From: DATFMH01 sp035267045
Lineage (GTDB): Bacteria; Bacteroidota; Rhodothermia; Balneolales; DATFMH01
NCBI GenBank assembly: GCA_035267045.1
Contig: DATFMH010000147.1
Span: 62,001 to 126,000 of the forward strand
Reading direction: 5' to 3'
Length of the DNA: 64,000 nucleotides
Positions 1 to 7,984 of this stretch are shown here, piece after piece; the first letter of the stretch is position 1; each line of letters begins with the position of its first letter. A program made the position numbers and the translations under genes. The notes beneath the pieces were generated by a model. That model ran no database searches. It saw only the letters and a program-made list of their open reading frames with translations, and was not told the origin of the DNA.

Positions 1-177
1 CGATATTTGGAATCAATAAGCAAAAAAAAATTGTTCAAAATGATAAGTAAGGGAACATCAAATAATACGAATAGACAGATGATGCCCGGTTTTTTAAAGC
101 AAAATGGCGGACCGCTGTCTGTTAATCAGGTGCATTCCCTTGTAAAATATTTAAAATCGATCCAATTAACATATTAA
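1..177 (+). CDS. C-terminal end of a c-type cytochrome (cut by window edge)
   Basis: An open frame enters at base 1 and stops with TAA at 175-177, leaving 58 residues. The visible end contains MMPGFLKQNGGPLS followed by an amphipathic helix ending VKYLKSIQLTY. In class I cytochromes c the heme's sixth ligand is the Met of an MPxF-type motif just before the last helix, so this is read as the tail of a heme c domain. The CxxCH motif would lie outside the window, so the full protein could be a larger oxidoreductase with a terminal cytochrome domain. The fumarase gene starts 13 bases downstream, so the two may be cotranscribed. Confidence 0.6.
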   Translation, partial: RYLESISKKKLFKMISKGTSNNTNRQMMPGFLKQNGGPLSVNQVHSLVKYLKSIQLTY

Positions 178-190
178 AAATATTAAGAAA

Positions 191-1591
191 ATGAGTGATT
201 ATAGAATAGAAAAAGATTCAATGGGAGAGATTAAAGTCCCTGCAGACGCTTATTATGGTGCACAAACTCAGAGAGCAGTAAATAACTTCCCGATTAGCGG
301 ATTTATCTTTCCGGAGCAGTTTATACAGGCGTTGGGTTATATTAAAAAAACTGCTGCAACCGTAAACAATGATCTTGGTAAGCTGGATAAAGATATCGCC
401 AAATATGTTATCGCAGCTTCTGAAGAAGTGATCGATGGGAAATTCGATGATCATTTTCCTATAGATATTTATCAAACCGGATCCGGCACATCGACCAATA
501 TGAATGCCAACGAAGTAATCTCCAAAAGAGCTAACGAATTGGCAAAAAAAGATGGTAAAGACGATATTAAAATACATCCGAATGATCACGTCAATTATGG
601 ACAAAGTTCAAACGATGTAATTCCTACTGCAATTCGTATCTCTGCTTACTTGATGGCTCAGAATAAGTTGATCCCATCCCTGAATCATTTGAAAGAGACA
701 TTTTTAAAAAGAGGAGATGAGTTAAAGGATATTGTGAAAACGGGCCGGACTCATTTGATGGACGCTATGCCGGTAACGTTTGGACAAGTGTTCGGTGGGT
801 ATGCACGTCAAATGCAATTGGGCGTTGACCGTGTTGAATCGGCTATGATACGCCTTGGAGAATTACCCCAGGGCGGAACGGCTGTCGGTACAGGATTAAA
901 TACTCATCCGGAATTCGGTAAAAAGTTTGCTGCACAAATAAGTGAGTTTACAGGTGGTAAATTTAAAGAAACAGAGAATCATTTTGAGGCACAGGGAACA
1001 GTTGATACGCTTGTTGAACTGAGCGGTCAACTAAAAACGATTGCCGTAAGTTTGATGAAAATAGCCAATGATTTACGCTGGATGAATTCCGGTCCCAATA
1101 GTGGAATTTCTGAAATTACACTGCCGGCATTACAACCCGGATCGTCCATTATGCCCGGCAAGATAAATCCGGTTATTGAAGAATCAGTTACGATGGTAGC
1201 CGCACAAGTTATAGGGAACGATTCAGCTATTACTATTGGCGGACAGGCTGGTAATTTCGAATTGAACGTTATGTTGCCGGTTGTCGCATTAAATCTTCTG
1301 CAGTCGCTGAAATTACTCGCAAATGTTTCCAAAAATATGGCGGATAAATCGATTGCTAATCTGACGGTCAATACCGGGAAGATTAAAGACAAACTGGAAA
1401 AGAATCCCATTCTTGTAACAGCTCTTAATCCTATTATCGGATACGAAAAAGGTGCTAAAATTGCTAAAAAAGCATTCGCCGAAGGAAGAGCTTTAAAAGA
1501 GGTCGCAAAAGAGATGACCGATTTGTCGGATGAAGAACTTAATGACGCACTTGATCCGATAAAAATGACCCGCGGAGGTTTTACTGAATAA
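191..1591 (+). CDS. fumC: Class II fumarate hydratase
   Basis: The 466-residue protein has the length and order of class II fumarases, which interconvert fumarate and malate in the TCA cycle without an iron-sulfur cluster. Visible motifs are GSGTSTNMNANEV near residue 97, the catalytic-region HPNDHVNYGQSSNDV and the lyase-superfamily signature GSSIMPGKINPV. The ATG lies 13 bases after the stop of a cytochrome c fragment. A strong terminator follows the stop, so the transcript ends here. The enzyme works next to the succinate dehydrogenase encoded at 56561-59976. An aspartase or argininosuccinate lyase is less likely because the fumarase-type motifs match throughout. Confidence 0.97.
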   Translation: MSDYRIEKDSMGEIKVPADAYYGAQTQRAVNNFPISGFIFPEQFIQALGYIKKTAATVNNDLGKLDKDIAKYVIAASEEVIDGKFDDHFPIDIYQTGSGTSTNMNANEVISKRANELAKKDGKDDIKIHPNDHVNYGQSSNDVIPTAIRISAYLMAQNKLIPSLNHLKETFLKRGDELKDIVKTGRTHLMDAMPVTFGQVFGGYARQMQLGVDRVESAMIRLGELPQGGTAVGTGLNTHPEFGKKFAAQISEFTGGKFKETENHFEAQGTVDTLVELSGQLKTIAVSLMKIANDLRWMNSGPNSGISEITLPALQPGSSIMPGKINPVIEESVTMVAAQVIGNDSAITIGGQAGNFELNVMLPVVALNLLQSLKLLANVSKNMADKSIANLTVNTGKIKDKLEKNPILVTALNPIIGYEKGAKIAKKAFAEGRALKEVAKEMTDLSDEELNDALDPIKMTRGGFTE

Positions 1592-1606
1592 ATATCTTTG
1601 ATACGT

Positions 1607-1646
1607 GTGATTGACGTGATAAAATTAATTACGTCAATCACTTTTT
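1607..1646 (+). terminator. Rho-independent terminator after fumC
   Basis: An 11-bp perfect stem (GTGATTGACGT at 1607-1617 with ACGTCAATCAC at 1631-1641) encloses a 13-base loop and is followed directly by five T residues. It begins 15 bases after the fumC stop codon. Confidence 0.9.
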
Positions 1647-1801
1647 CATTTTATAATATATTAATAAGCATTTAATAAATTTTGTAATGTGTAAGTAGGA
1701 AACCGGCCAAAAGAGTTAAAATGTGTGTGGAAAAAATAGAATTTTGTGAAATTTATGAGTTACTCTTATTATTTAACCTATGGTCGGGTAAGTAAATTAA
1801 A

Positions 1802-1809
1802 TATATTTG
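1802..1809 (+). promoter_or_regulatory. Possible Bacteroidetes-type -7 box for the E1 gene
   Basis: TATATTTG fits the TAnnTTTG -7 element of Bacteroidetes primary-sigma promoters. It would give a 5' leader of about 30 bases before the ATG at 1847. No clear TTG or TTTG lies 17-23 bases upstream, so the -33 element is missing or weak. Confidence 0.4.
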
Positions 1810-1846
1810 GCTAATGGCCGGGAAGGTCTAATTTATTGAGGAGAAG

Positions 1847-4270
1847 ATGGAAAATACACAGACTGCAAAAGCGAGAAAAAAAACAATGACTGACCAAATA
1901 AACAGGGAAGAGATATTAGAAGATTACAGAATGGCAGTCATAAGCAGGGAGTCGTCAATATTAGGGCGAAAAGAGACATTAACGGGTAAAGCGAAGTTTG
2001 GAATATTTGGGGATGGTAAGGAAGTGCCTCAAATTGTCATGGCGAAATATTTTAAAGAGGGAGATTTCCGGTCAGGTTACTACAGGGATCAAACCTTCAT
2101 GATGGCCATTAATCAATTGAATGTTCAGCAATTCTTTGCACAACTTTATGCTCATGCCGATGTGGAGGCCGAACCGAATTCCGGTGGACGACAGATGAAT
2201 TGCCATTTTGCCACGAGAAGTTTAAATGATGATGGTTCGTGGAAAGATTTAACGAAAATGAAGAATACTTCAGCCGATATATCACCTACAGCCGGACAAA
2301 TGGCGAGGTTATTGGGTCTTGCACATGCATCAAAAATTTATAGAGGTAATGAGTTATTAGATGGTCACAGCAAATTTTCCAATAAGGGAAATGAAGTTGC
2401 ATTTGGCACTATTGGCGATTCCAGTACTTCCGAGGGCGTATTCTGGGAAACAGTTAATGCGGCAGGTGTACTACAAGTACCAATGGTTTTATCAGTATGG
2501 GACGATGGATACGGTATTTCTGTTCCTAAAAAGTATCAAACGACAAAAGAAAGTATTTCTACTGTTTTACGTGGTTTCAAGCGAACTAAAACACAACCGG
2601 GTTTTGAAATATTCACTGTTAAAGCCTGGGATTACGAAGCCCTTTTAGAAACTTATGAGAAAGCTGTAAAAATAGCACGTAAAGAACATATTCCTGTACT
2701 CGTTCATGTACAGGAAGTAACGCAGCCACAGGGTCATTCAACCTCGGGTTCCCATGAAAGGTATAAGTCGAAAGAGCGGCTGCAGTGGGAAAAAGAATAT
2801 TGCTGTAATCGTAAACTCCGCGAATATATCATTGATAAAGAACTGGCAACACCAGAAGAGCTGGATAAAATAGAAAAAGATGTACAGCGGTATGTATCTC
2901 AGGAGAAGCAGAAAGCATGGAAATCGTTCAGGGAACCAATTGAAAGAGAGAAGAAAGAAGTGCTTTCGATATTGGAAAAATTTCAAAATGAGACTAATAA
3001 TTCAGATGATATAATTGCCATAAAAAAGGATCTGAAGACGGCGATGCTTCCAATCCGGAAGGAAATTTTCTCGACGGTTAAGAAAGCACTTCGGGTTACG
3101 GCTGGTCAGGATTTTGAAGCTCGTAATGAACTCATTCAATGGCTTAGGAAACAGGAAGAAATTAACAGGGATCGGTATGATTCACACGTGATTAGTGAAT
3201 CGGAATGGTCTCCTCTGAAAATCAGGGAGATTAAACCTAAATACGATGAAAATGCCAAGATGGTAGACGGAAGGGTTGTTCTTCGTGATAATTTCGATAT
3301 TCTTTTTGACAGAGATCCTTCTATTCTGGTTTTCGGTGAAGATTCTGGGAAATTGGGTGATGTAAATCTTGGCCTGGAAGGTCTTCAGGAAAAATACGGA
3401 AAATTAAGAGTCAGTGATACCGGTATTCGGGAAACAACGATTGTGGGACAGGGTATCGGTATGGCCATGAGAGGACTCCGGCCTATTGCCGAAATCCAAT
3501 ACCTGGATTATCTCCTATATGCTTTCCAGACTATAAGTGATGACCTCACTACGGTTCATTACCGGACAAAAGGTGGACAGAAAGCGCCTCTCATTGTACG
3601 CACAAGGGGACATAGACTGGAAGGTATCTGGCACTCCGGTTCACCCATGGGATTAATTATTAATGGAGTAAGGGGATTACATGTTTGTGTTCCAAGAAAC
3701 CTTACTCAGGCTGCTGGTTTTTATAATACTTTGCTACAGGGGGACGACCCTGCTTTAATTGTTGAGCCATTAAATGCCTATCGATCCAAAGAAAAATTAC
3801 CGGTGAATCTTGGGGAATTCACAACCCCGCTTGGAATACCGGAAATCGTTTCTGAGGGCTCCGATATTACAATTGTATCTTATGGGTCGACTTGTAATAT
3901 TGTAGCGTCTGTAGTAAAAGATTTGGAGCGTACAGGCATATCAGCTGAGCTGATAGATATTAGAACTCTGTTGCCATTTGATATTAACCACATGATTGTG
4001 GAATCCCTGAAGAAGACAAACAGGATCTTATTTGTAGATGAAGATATGCCGGGCGCTGCAACGGCCTTTATGATGCAGAAAGTTCTGCAGGAACAAAAAG
4101 GGTATTTCTATCTGGATTCGGAGCCATACGCGTTATCGGCGAAGGAACACAGGCCTGCCTATGGTTCTGATGGTGATTATTTTTCAAAACCGAATACTGA
4201 AGAAATTTTTGATGCCGTTTACCGGATCATGCATGAGGCAAATCCTCAAAAATATCCAGCTATATATTGA
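1847..4270 (+). CDS. Fused E1 alpha/beta subunit of a 2-oxoacid dehydrogenase complex
   Basis: This 807-residue protein joins both halves of a thiamine-diphosphate E1 decarboxylase. Residues about 20-330 form the alpha half, with a ThDP/Mg motif of the GD...N type (GDSSTSEG near 190, Asn at 204). Residues about 470-807 form the transketolase-like beta half (VFGEDSGKLGDVN, EIQYLDYLLYAF). A charged, helical linker of about 120 residues joins them. Such fusions are common in Bacteroidetes relatives and usually serve branched-chain 2-oxoacid or pyruvate dehydrogenase; substrate cannot be decided here. The start is supported by a strong GAGGAG ribosome site 6 bases before the ATG. No E2 or E3 gene lies nearby. 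It is monocistronic, with a terminator just downstream. Confidence 0.9.
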   Translation: MENTQTAKARKKTMTDQINREEILEDYRMAVISRESSILGRKETLTGKAKFGIFGDGKEVPQIVMAKYFKEGDFRSGYYRDQTFMMAINQLNVQQFFAQLYAHADVEAEPNSGGRQMNCHFATRSLNDDGSWKDLTKMKNTSADISPTAGQMARLLGLAHASKIYRGNELLDGHSKFSNKGNEVAFGTIGDSSTSEGVFWETVNAAGVLQVPMVLSVWDDGYGISVPKKYQTTKESISTVLRGFKRTKTQPGFEIFTVKAWDYEALLETYEKAVKIARKEHIPVLVHVQEVTQPQGHSTSGSHERYKSKERLQWEKEYCCNRKLREYIIDKELATPEELDKIEKDVQRYVSQEKQKAWKSFREPIEREKKEVLSILEKFQNETNNSDDIIAIKKDLKTAMLPIRKEIFSTVKKALRVTAGQDFEARNELIQWLRKQEEINRDRYDSHVISESEWSPLKIREIKPKYDENAKMVDGRVVLRDNFDILFDRDPSILVFGEDSGKLGDVNLGLEGLQEKYGKLRVSDTGIRETTIVGQGIGMAMRGLRPIAEIQYLDYLLYAFQTISDDLTTVHYRTKGGQKAPLIVRTRGHRLEGIWHSGSPMGLIINGVRGLHVCVPRNLTQAAGFYNTLLQGDDPALIVEPLNAYRSKEKLPVNLGEFTTPLGIPEIVSEGSDITIVSYGSTCNIVASVVKDLERTGISAELIDIRTLLPFDINHMIVESLKKTNRILFVDEDMPGAATAFMMQKVLQEQKGYFYLDSEPYALSAKEHRPAYGSDGDYFSKPNTEEIFDAVYRIMHEANPQKYPAIY

Positions 4271-4297
4271 TTTTGATTTTTCTTTAAATGGTATTTG

Positions 4298-4329
4298 GGA
4301 ACCACTTAAATCGGTGGTTCCTTTTTTTT
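4298..4329 (+). terminator. Rho-independent terminator after the E1 gene
   Basis: Stem GGAACCAC (4298-4305) pairs with GTGGTTCC (4314-4321) around an 8-base loop, followed by eight T residues. Confidence 0.9.
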
Positions 4330-4867
4330 ATCAAAGTTTTGACGACAGACGATTTACTTGGGCAATCGGCATAATCAATATTTAACGTGAGGTTTATTTA
4401 AGCTTATTAATCTATCTTCTTAATAAAAGTAGCTGTTACATTAGATTATTCTATGACCACCAATAACCGGCCACAGACAACTGACATAACCGACAACCGA
4501 CAAATGCCCTGATATTAATTAACCATTATTTATTTTGAAAAACCGTATAATCAACGTGAGTTCGGTATCTGAATCATGCTTTATGCATCAAAACAGCTCT
4601 GTGTCGTCGATGGTCAGTCGACCGTCGTCATGATATGTTATATTTTCACTGGTCGTATTCTCAATGTAATTATTACAACTCTGCGATTCTTATCCAAACC
4701 TCACGTTATTTAGCATTCCAAATTTTGTCAACCATTACGCTATGATAGATGTGAGCGTAGATTGGTAGTTATGAATATTCATAGAAAGAATATTACCATA
4801 TTGACGCATAAAACCCACAATAATAGTAGCACATGCAGTTTATCACTCACAAATTGTAATACTATAT
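4330..4867. other. Gene-free spacer with a MITE-like element and GTC-rich stretches
   Basis: No convincing coding frame or tRNA was found. The spacer holds the inverted-repeat element described at 4380-4711. It also has several stretches built from GTC/GAC words, for example near 4341-4352, 4473-4502 and 4603-4633. The right end, 4712-4867, is AT-rich with nothing recognisable, and no terminator for the minus-strand heme O synthase gene was seen. Confidence 0.6.
4380..4711. mobile_element. MITE-like element with terminal inverted repeats and no gene
   Basis: AACGTGAGGTTT at 4384-4395 is repeated as a perfect inverted copy, AAACCTCACGTT, at 4696-4707. The similarity continues inward after a 3-base mismatch (TAAG on both sides). 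Both ends are flanked by ATTT (4380-4383 and 4708-4711), as expected of a 4-bp target duplication. The 324-bp interior has no frame of useful length. It holds a third, direct copy of the core AACGTGAG at 4553-4560. The structure suggests a non-autonomous insertion or an IS remnant, but no second copy is in the window and a 4-bp flank match can arise by chance. Confidence 0.45.
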
Positions 4868-5770
4868 TCAGATCAGCTTGTCAATAAGGATGAAAATCCA
4901 GACCAATGGAAGGTAAAATAAAGACGCGAACATTAATTTTTTCGCATTGTCTTTAGTCCGGTCGTTCATAAAGAAGATACCATAAAGGAGAAAACCGAGT
5001 CCTGATAAAATGGCACCGATAAGATAAATCATACCACTTATATGGTAAGTATAAAGTGTCGCGCTAACAGGTATCAATATCAGTAAACAAGACATGATTG
5101 TAATCGTGGACATTGTCCCGTTTTTATCCCTCAGCGGAAGCATATGAAATCCGGCTCTCTCATAATCATCATTACATAACCAGGCTATTGCCACTACATG
5201 TGGTATCTGCCAGAGGAAAACAATTCCAAATAAAATCCACATACCCACATGGTCGAGATGTCCGGTAGCCGCTGCCCAACCACCAACGGGTGGTAAAGCA
5301 CCGGGAATTGCACCAATAAAGACATTTATAAAGGAAATCCGTTTTAAAGGTGTGTAAAAACCGAGATAAAGGACAGAAGTCGGTGCTGAAATAATACCGG
5401 CCACCAAATTAACGGTCAGGATCAGATAAGTAAGGCCTGAAATCAATAATAATGTGGAAAAAAGGAAAGCATTTTTGGGACCAACCCTGTGCATGGGCAA
5501 CGGCCTCTTTTGTGTACGCAGCATTAATTTATCAAGGTCTCTCTCAATATATTGATTATAAGCTGATGTGCCACTGGCAATGAGAAAAGTGCCTATCATT
5601 GCATTCAGCAAATTAAAGTAATCGATGCCCCCGGTCGATCCGAGCAAAAAACCGATTGTCATACTTGCCAAAACCAAGAAAGTAATGCCGGGTTTAGTCA
5701 ATTCATAATAGGCCGAAATCGTATTTAGATTGTGTGACCGAGAGAGAGATTTAACAACTGTGAATTTCAT
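4868..5770 (-). CDS. ctaB: Heme O synthase (protoheme IX farnesyltransferase)
   Basis: This 300-residue UbiA-family membrane protein adds a farnesyl group to heme B to give heme O. It has about eight or nine hydrophobic helices and both polyprenyl-diphosphate-binding Asp motifs: NQYIERDLDKLM near residue 92 and a second loop around NDDYERAGFHMLPL. It starts at ATG 5770 and is divergent from heme A synthase, with 187 bases between them. Together the two enzymes make the heme A needed by the caa3 oxidase encoded at 6949-10688. The alternative name cyoE refers to the same family. Confidence 0.95.
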   Translation of the reverse strand: MKFTVVKSLSRSHNLNTISAYYELTKPGITFLVLASMTIGFLLGSTGGIDYFNLLNAMIGTFLIASGTSAYNQYIERDLDKLMLRTQKRPLPMHRVGPKNAFLFSTLLLISGLTYLILTVNLVAGIISAPTSVLYLGFYTPLKRISFINVFIGAIPGALPPVGGWAAATGHLDHVGMWILFGIVFLWQIPHVVAIAWLCNDDYERAGFHMLPLRDKNGTMSTITIMSCLLILIPVSATLYTYHISGMIYLIGAILSGLGFLLYGIFFMNDRTKDNAKKLMFASLFYLPLVWIFILIDKLI

Positions 5771-5848
5771 TCGAAATAAATATTATTTACTGCGAGTTTT
5801 AGCCTGGTAGTAAAAGCCGTAAGCTTTCATATTAAACAGAGGAAGTTA

Positions 5849-5917
5849 ACAAATATTTGTATTTTAAGACACTTTAAAAGCACATTTAACAGAAAACCTT
5901 TTTCTGATACGTTAACG
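5849..5917. promoter_or_regulatory. Small symmetric sequences between ctaB and ctaA
   Basis: The divergent spacer holds a 12-bp palindrome ACAAATATTTGT (5849-5860), a 7-bp hairpin CAGAAAA-CCT-TTTTCTG (5890-5906) and the palindrome CGTTAACG (5910-5917). They could be operator sites shared by the two heme genes. They are short, the region is AT-rich, and no clear promoter box was found, so this is only a suggestion. Confidence 0.25.
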
Positions 5918-5957
5918 GATATAATTAAGTAATCGACATAAAAAGAAGAGTTTATAC

Positions 5958-6908
5958 GTGAAGACGAAATTGAATGCGTTTCAAAAAACGGCACTGGCAA
6001 CAATATTCATTACTATTTTTTTAATTTTCGTTGGAGGTTTGGTCAGGGCAGTAGGTGCCGGCCTGGGTTGTCCCGACTGGCCCAAATGTTTCGGAAGCTG
6101 GATCCCGCCATTTTCAGCCTCACAATTGCCTCCGGGGTTTGATAAGTCACAGTTTAATCCGGTTTTAATGGTGGTTGAATACGTTAATAGGCTGGTAGGT
6201 ATAACCACTGGTATAATGATAATATTGACCTTTATAAGATCAATTAAATACCGGAAAACGGAACCTGCGGTTTTTTACAGTTCCGGTATTGCCATGTTGC
6301 TTGTCGGTTTCGAAGGCTGGCTGGGAGGTCAAGTGGTAAAGTCATCACTTAAAGCATGGATTATTTCAGTTCATATGTACACGGCTTTAGCTATTTTACT
6401 CATTTTAATCTATGCCACTTATAAAGCTTTTCAGAAAAAAATTGATCTTACTTTGACCAAAAATAATAAAACTAAACTATACTGGTCGGGTATTGTGTTA
6501 TTAGTTGCAACTTTAATACAGATTGGATTTGGCACACAGGTTCGTCAGTCTGTAGATGTTGTGAAAGACAGTTCATTAACCATTCCCCGCTCAGCATGGT
6601 TATCTCAGGTTGGTTTCATTGACACTATTCATCAGACGTTTTCATGGGTTGTAATGATTGCCTGTTTATGGCTTATATATAATTTACGTCTGTTTAAACC
6701 GCAAAGCATATATCGCAGAATAGGAACTTCTATATTTGCTTTACTGATATTTCAGATTTTGTTAGGAATAGGGCTTGTCTATTTGAATATGCCACCGGCA
6801 CTGGAAGTACTCCACCTCACGAACATATCTATACTCGTAAGCACTGAATTTATATTCCTCTTACTTGTACAACAGAGTAGTGAAATAAAAAAGCCGATCT
6901 TGATATAA
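5958..6908 (+). CDS. ctaA: Heme A synthase (COX15/CtaA family)
   Basis: The 316-residue membrane protein oxidises the heme O methyl group to give heme A. It has about eight transmembrane helices, the extracytoplasmic Cys pair in GAGLGCPDWPKCFGSW near residue 35, and His residues in HMYTALAI, HQTFSWVV and HLTNIS that fit the heme-ligand positions of the family. The start is GTG: no ATG occurs before the first helix, and AGAAGAG lies 6-12 bases upstream. The last codons overlap a hairpin that serves as terminator for the cox genes on the other strand. It is divergent from ctaB. Confidence 0.93.
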   Translation: MKTKLNAFQKTALATIFITIFLIFVGGLVRAVGAGLGCPDWPKCFGSWIPPFSASQLPPGFDKSQFNPVLMVVEYVNRLVGITTGIMIILTFIRSIKYRKTEPAVFYSSGIAMLLVGFEGWLGGQVVKSSLKAWIISVHMYTALAILLILIYATYKAFQKKIDLTLTKNNKTKLYWSGIVLLVATLIQIGFGTQVRQSVDVVKDSSLTIPRSAWLSQVGFIDTIHQTFSWVVMIACLWLIYNLRLFKPQSIYRRIGTSIFALLIFQILLGIGLVYLNMPPALEVLHLTNISILVSTEFIFLLLVQQSSEIKKPILI

Positions 6909-6917
6909 GACCGGCTT
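6887..6917 (-). terminator. Terminator of the act-cox operon, inside the end of ctaA
   Basis: Read on the minus strand, AAGCCG and CGGCTT (6912-6917 and 6891-6896) plus an inner TCTT/AAGA pair (with one mismatch between) form a hairpin. It is followed by TTTTTT (6887-6892 on the plus strand is A-rich), as in a minus-strand terminator. It lies about 30 bases beyond the coxD stop and overlaps the last codons and stop of ctaA on the opposite strand. On the plus strand no T-run follows, so it probably acts only for the cox genes. Confidence 0.75.
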
Positions 6918-6948
6918 AAGTACATACTTTAAAAATTATATTATACCG

Positions 6949-7260
6949 TTAGAATCCGGGAACAATATGGGAACGGTACATGGTATCAAGCATTGTTAAA
7001 CCAATAAAAATACTCAGGAATACCAATCCGGCTAAAAATACCATGATGTTGAATCTTCTGTGTTCCCAGTACAGATTCATAAAGAACATTACAACGAGGC
7101 TTGATTTGATGATTGCAATTCCTATTGCAACAATGACATTATATGGTGAAGGTAAATGCAGATAACCAAAGAATACCGTTAAAATCGTCAAAAATACTAA
7201 TATCGCTCCTATAGTGATAAGAGTTTTTACGGGTACGATATGATGATGTTGTTCGCTCAT
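6949..7260 (-). CDS. coxD: Cytochrome c oxidase subunit IV (caa3 type)
   Basis: The 103-residue protein has three hydrophobic helices (about residues 11-33, 39-61 and 74-96) and a His-rich start, MSEQHHHIVPVK. This is the usual shape of the small fourth subunit of bacterial caa3 oxidases (CoxIV-related, prokaryotic). It is last in the operon, 12 bases after coxC, and a terminator follows. Its role is structural; it has no metal ligands. The family call rests on size, helix pattern and position. Confidence 0.85.
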   Translation of the reverse strand: MSEQHHHIVPVKTLITIGAILVFLTILTVFFGYLHLPSPYNVIVAIGIAIIKSSLVVMFFMNLYWEHRRFNIMVFLAGLVFLSIFIGLTMLDTMYRSHIVPGF

Positions 7261-7272
7261 AATTAATTCCTT

Positions 7273-7929
7273 TTAATCGACTAGGTAGAGTAGAGGTAAT
7301 AAGAAGATCCAGATAAGATCCACAAAGTGCCAGTACAGGCCTGTGATTTCAATAGGGGTGTAATATTCGGAACTAAATCTGCCCCTTTTAGTTTTTACCA
7401 TTAACCAGGCCATAAGTCCCATACCAACCAATACGTGAATACCATGGAGGCCGGTCATCAGGTAATAAAGAGTAAAGAAAACATAGGCATGCGGGTCACT
7501 AATCCCTTTAAAAGCATAAGCAGATCCGGGATAGATGCCAACACTCATTTCATCTAACCATTCATAAAGGTGAGATCCGATAAATGCCGCACCGAAAAGA
7601 AATGTAATTCCAAGTAGAATAAAAGTTAATTTTTCTTTACCAACCTGTATATAATGTATGGCAAGTGCCATAGTTACGCTACTACAGATAAGATCGACTG
7701 TATCGGCACCACCCAGAATTTTATCCAAATGCCCGGATGCCTCCATAAATGTTTGTGGATACCATGATCGAAAAACTACATATGCACAAAATAAACCGCC
7801 GAAGAAAAGTATTTCGGTAACAAGAAATATCCACATGCCCAACTTTGCGGTATCAAACTGTTGTTCAGCATCCACAAAATGATGCTGAACAAATGATTTG
7901 TTTTCCGTTGCTACATTAACCTGTGACAT
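7273..7929 (-). CDS. coxC: Cytochrome c oxidase subunit III
   Basis: This 218-residue membrane protein has about five helices and typical subunit III text such as KLGMWIFLVTEILFFGGLF near residue 29 and GLHGIHVLVGMG and YWHFVDLIWIFLLPLLYLV near the end. It has no cofactor and stabilises the catalytic subunit of the caa3 oxidase in the cytoplasmic membrane. Five helices is the short form that lacks the first two found in mitochondrial COX3. It lies 55 bases after coxA and 12 bases before coxD in the operon. Confidence 0.95.
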   Translation of the reverse strand: MSQVNVATENKSFVQHHFVDAEQQFDTAKLGMWIFLVTEILFFGGLFCAYVVFRSWYPQTFMEASGHLDKILGGADTVDLICSSVTMALAIHYIQVGKEKLTFILLGITFLFGAAFIGSHLYEWLDEMSVGIYPGSAYAFKGISDPHAYVFFTLYYLMTGLHGIHVLVGMGLMAWLMVKTKRGRFSSEYYTPIEITGLYWHFVDLIWIFLLPLLYLVD

Positions 7930-7984
7930 AAAATTTTTAAACGTTAGTTAATTAATTTTTTATTAAACCAAATCCTGTTTCACG

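Noticed and set aside
1027..1641. A 204-codon frame opposite fumC
   Set aside because: It covers the fumC coding region in reverse, and its start lies in the fumC terminator stem.
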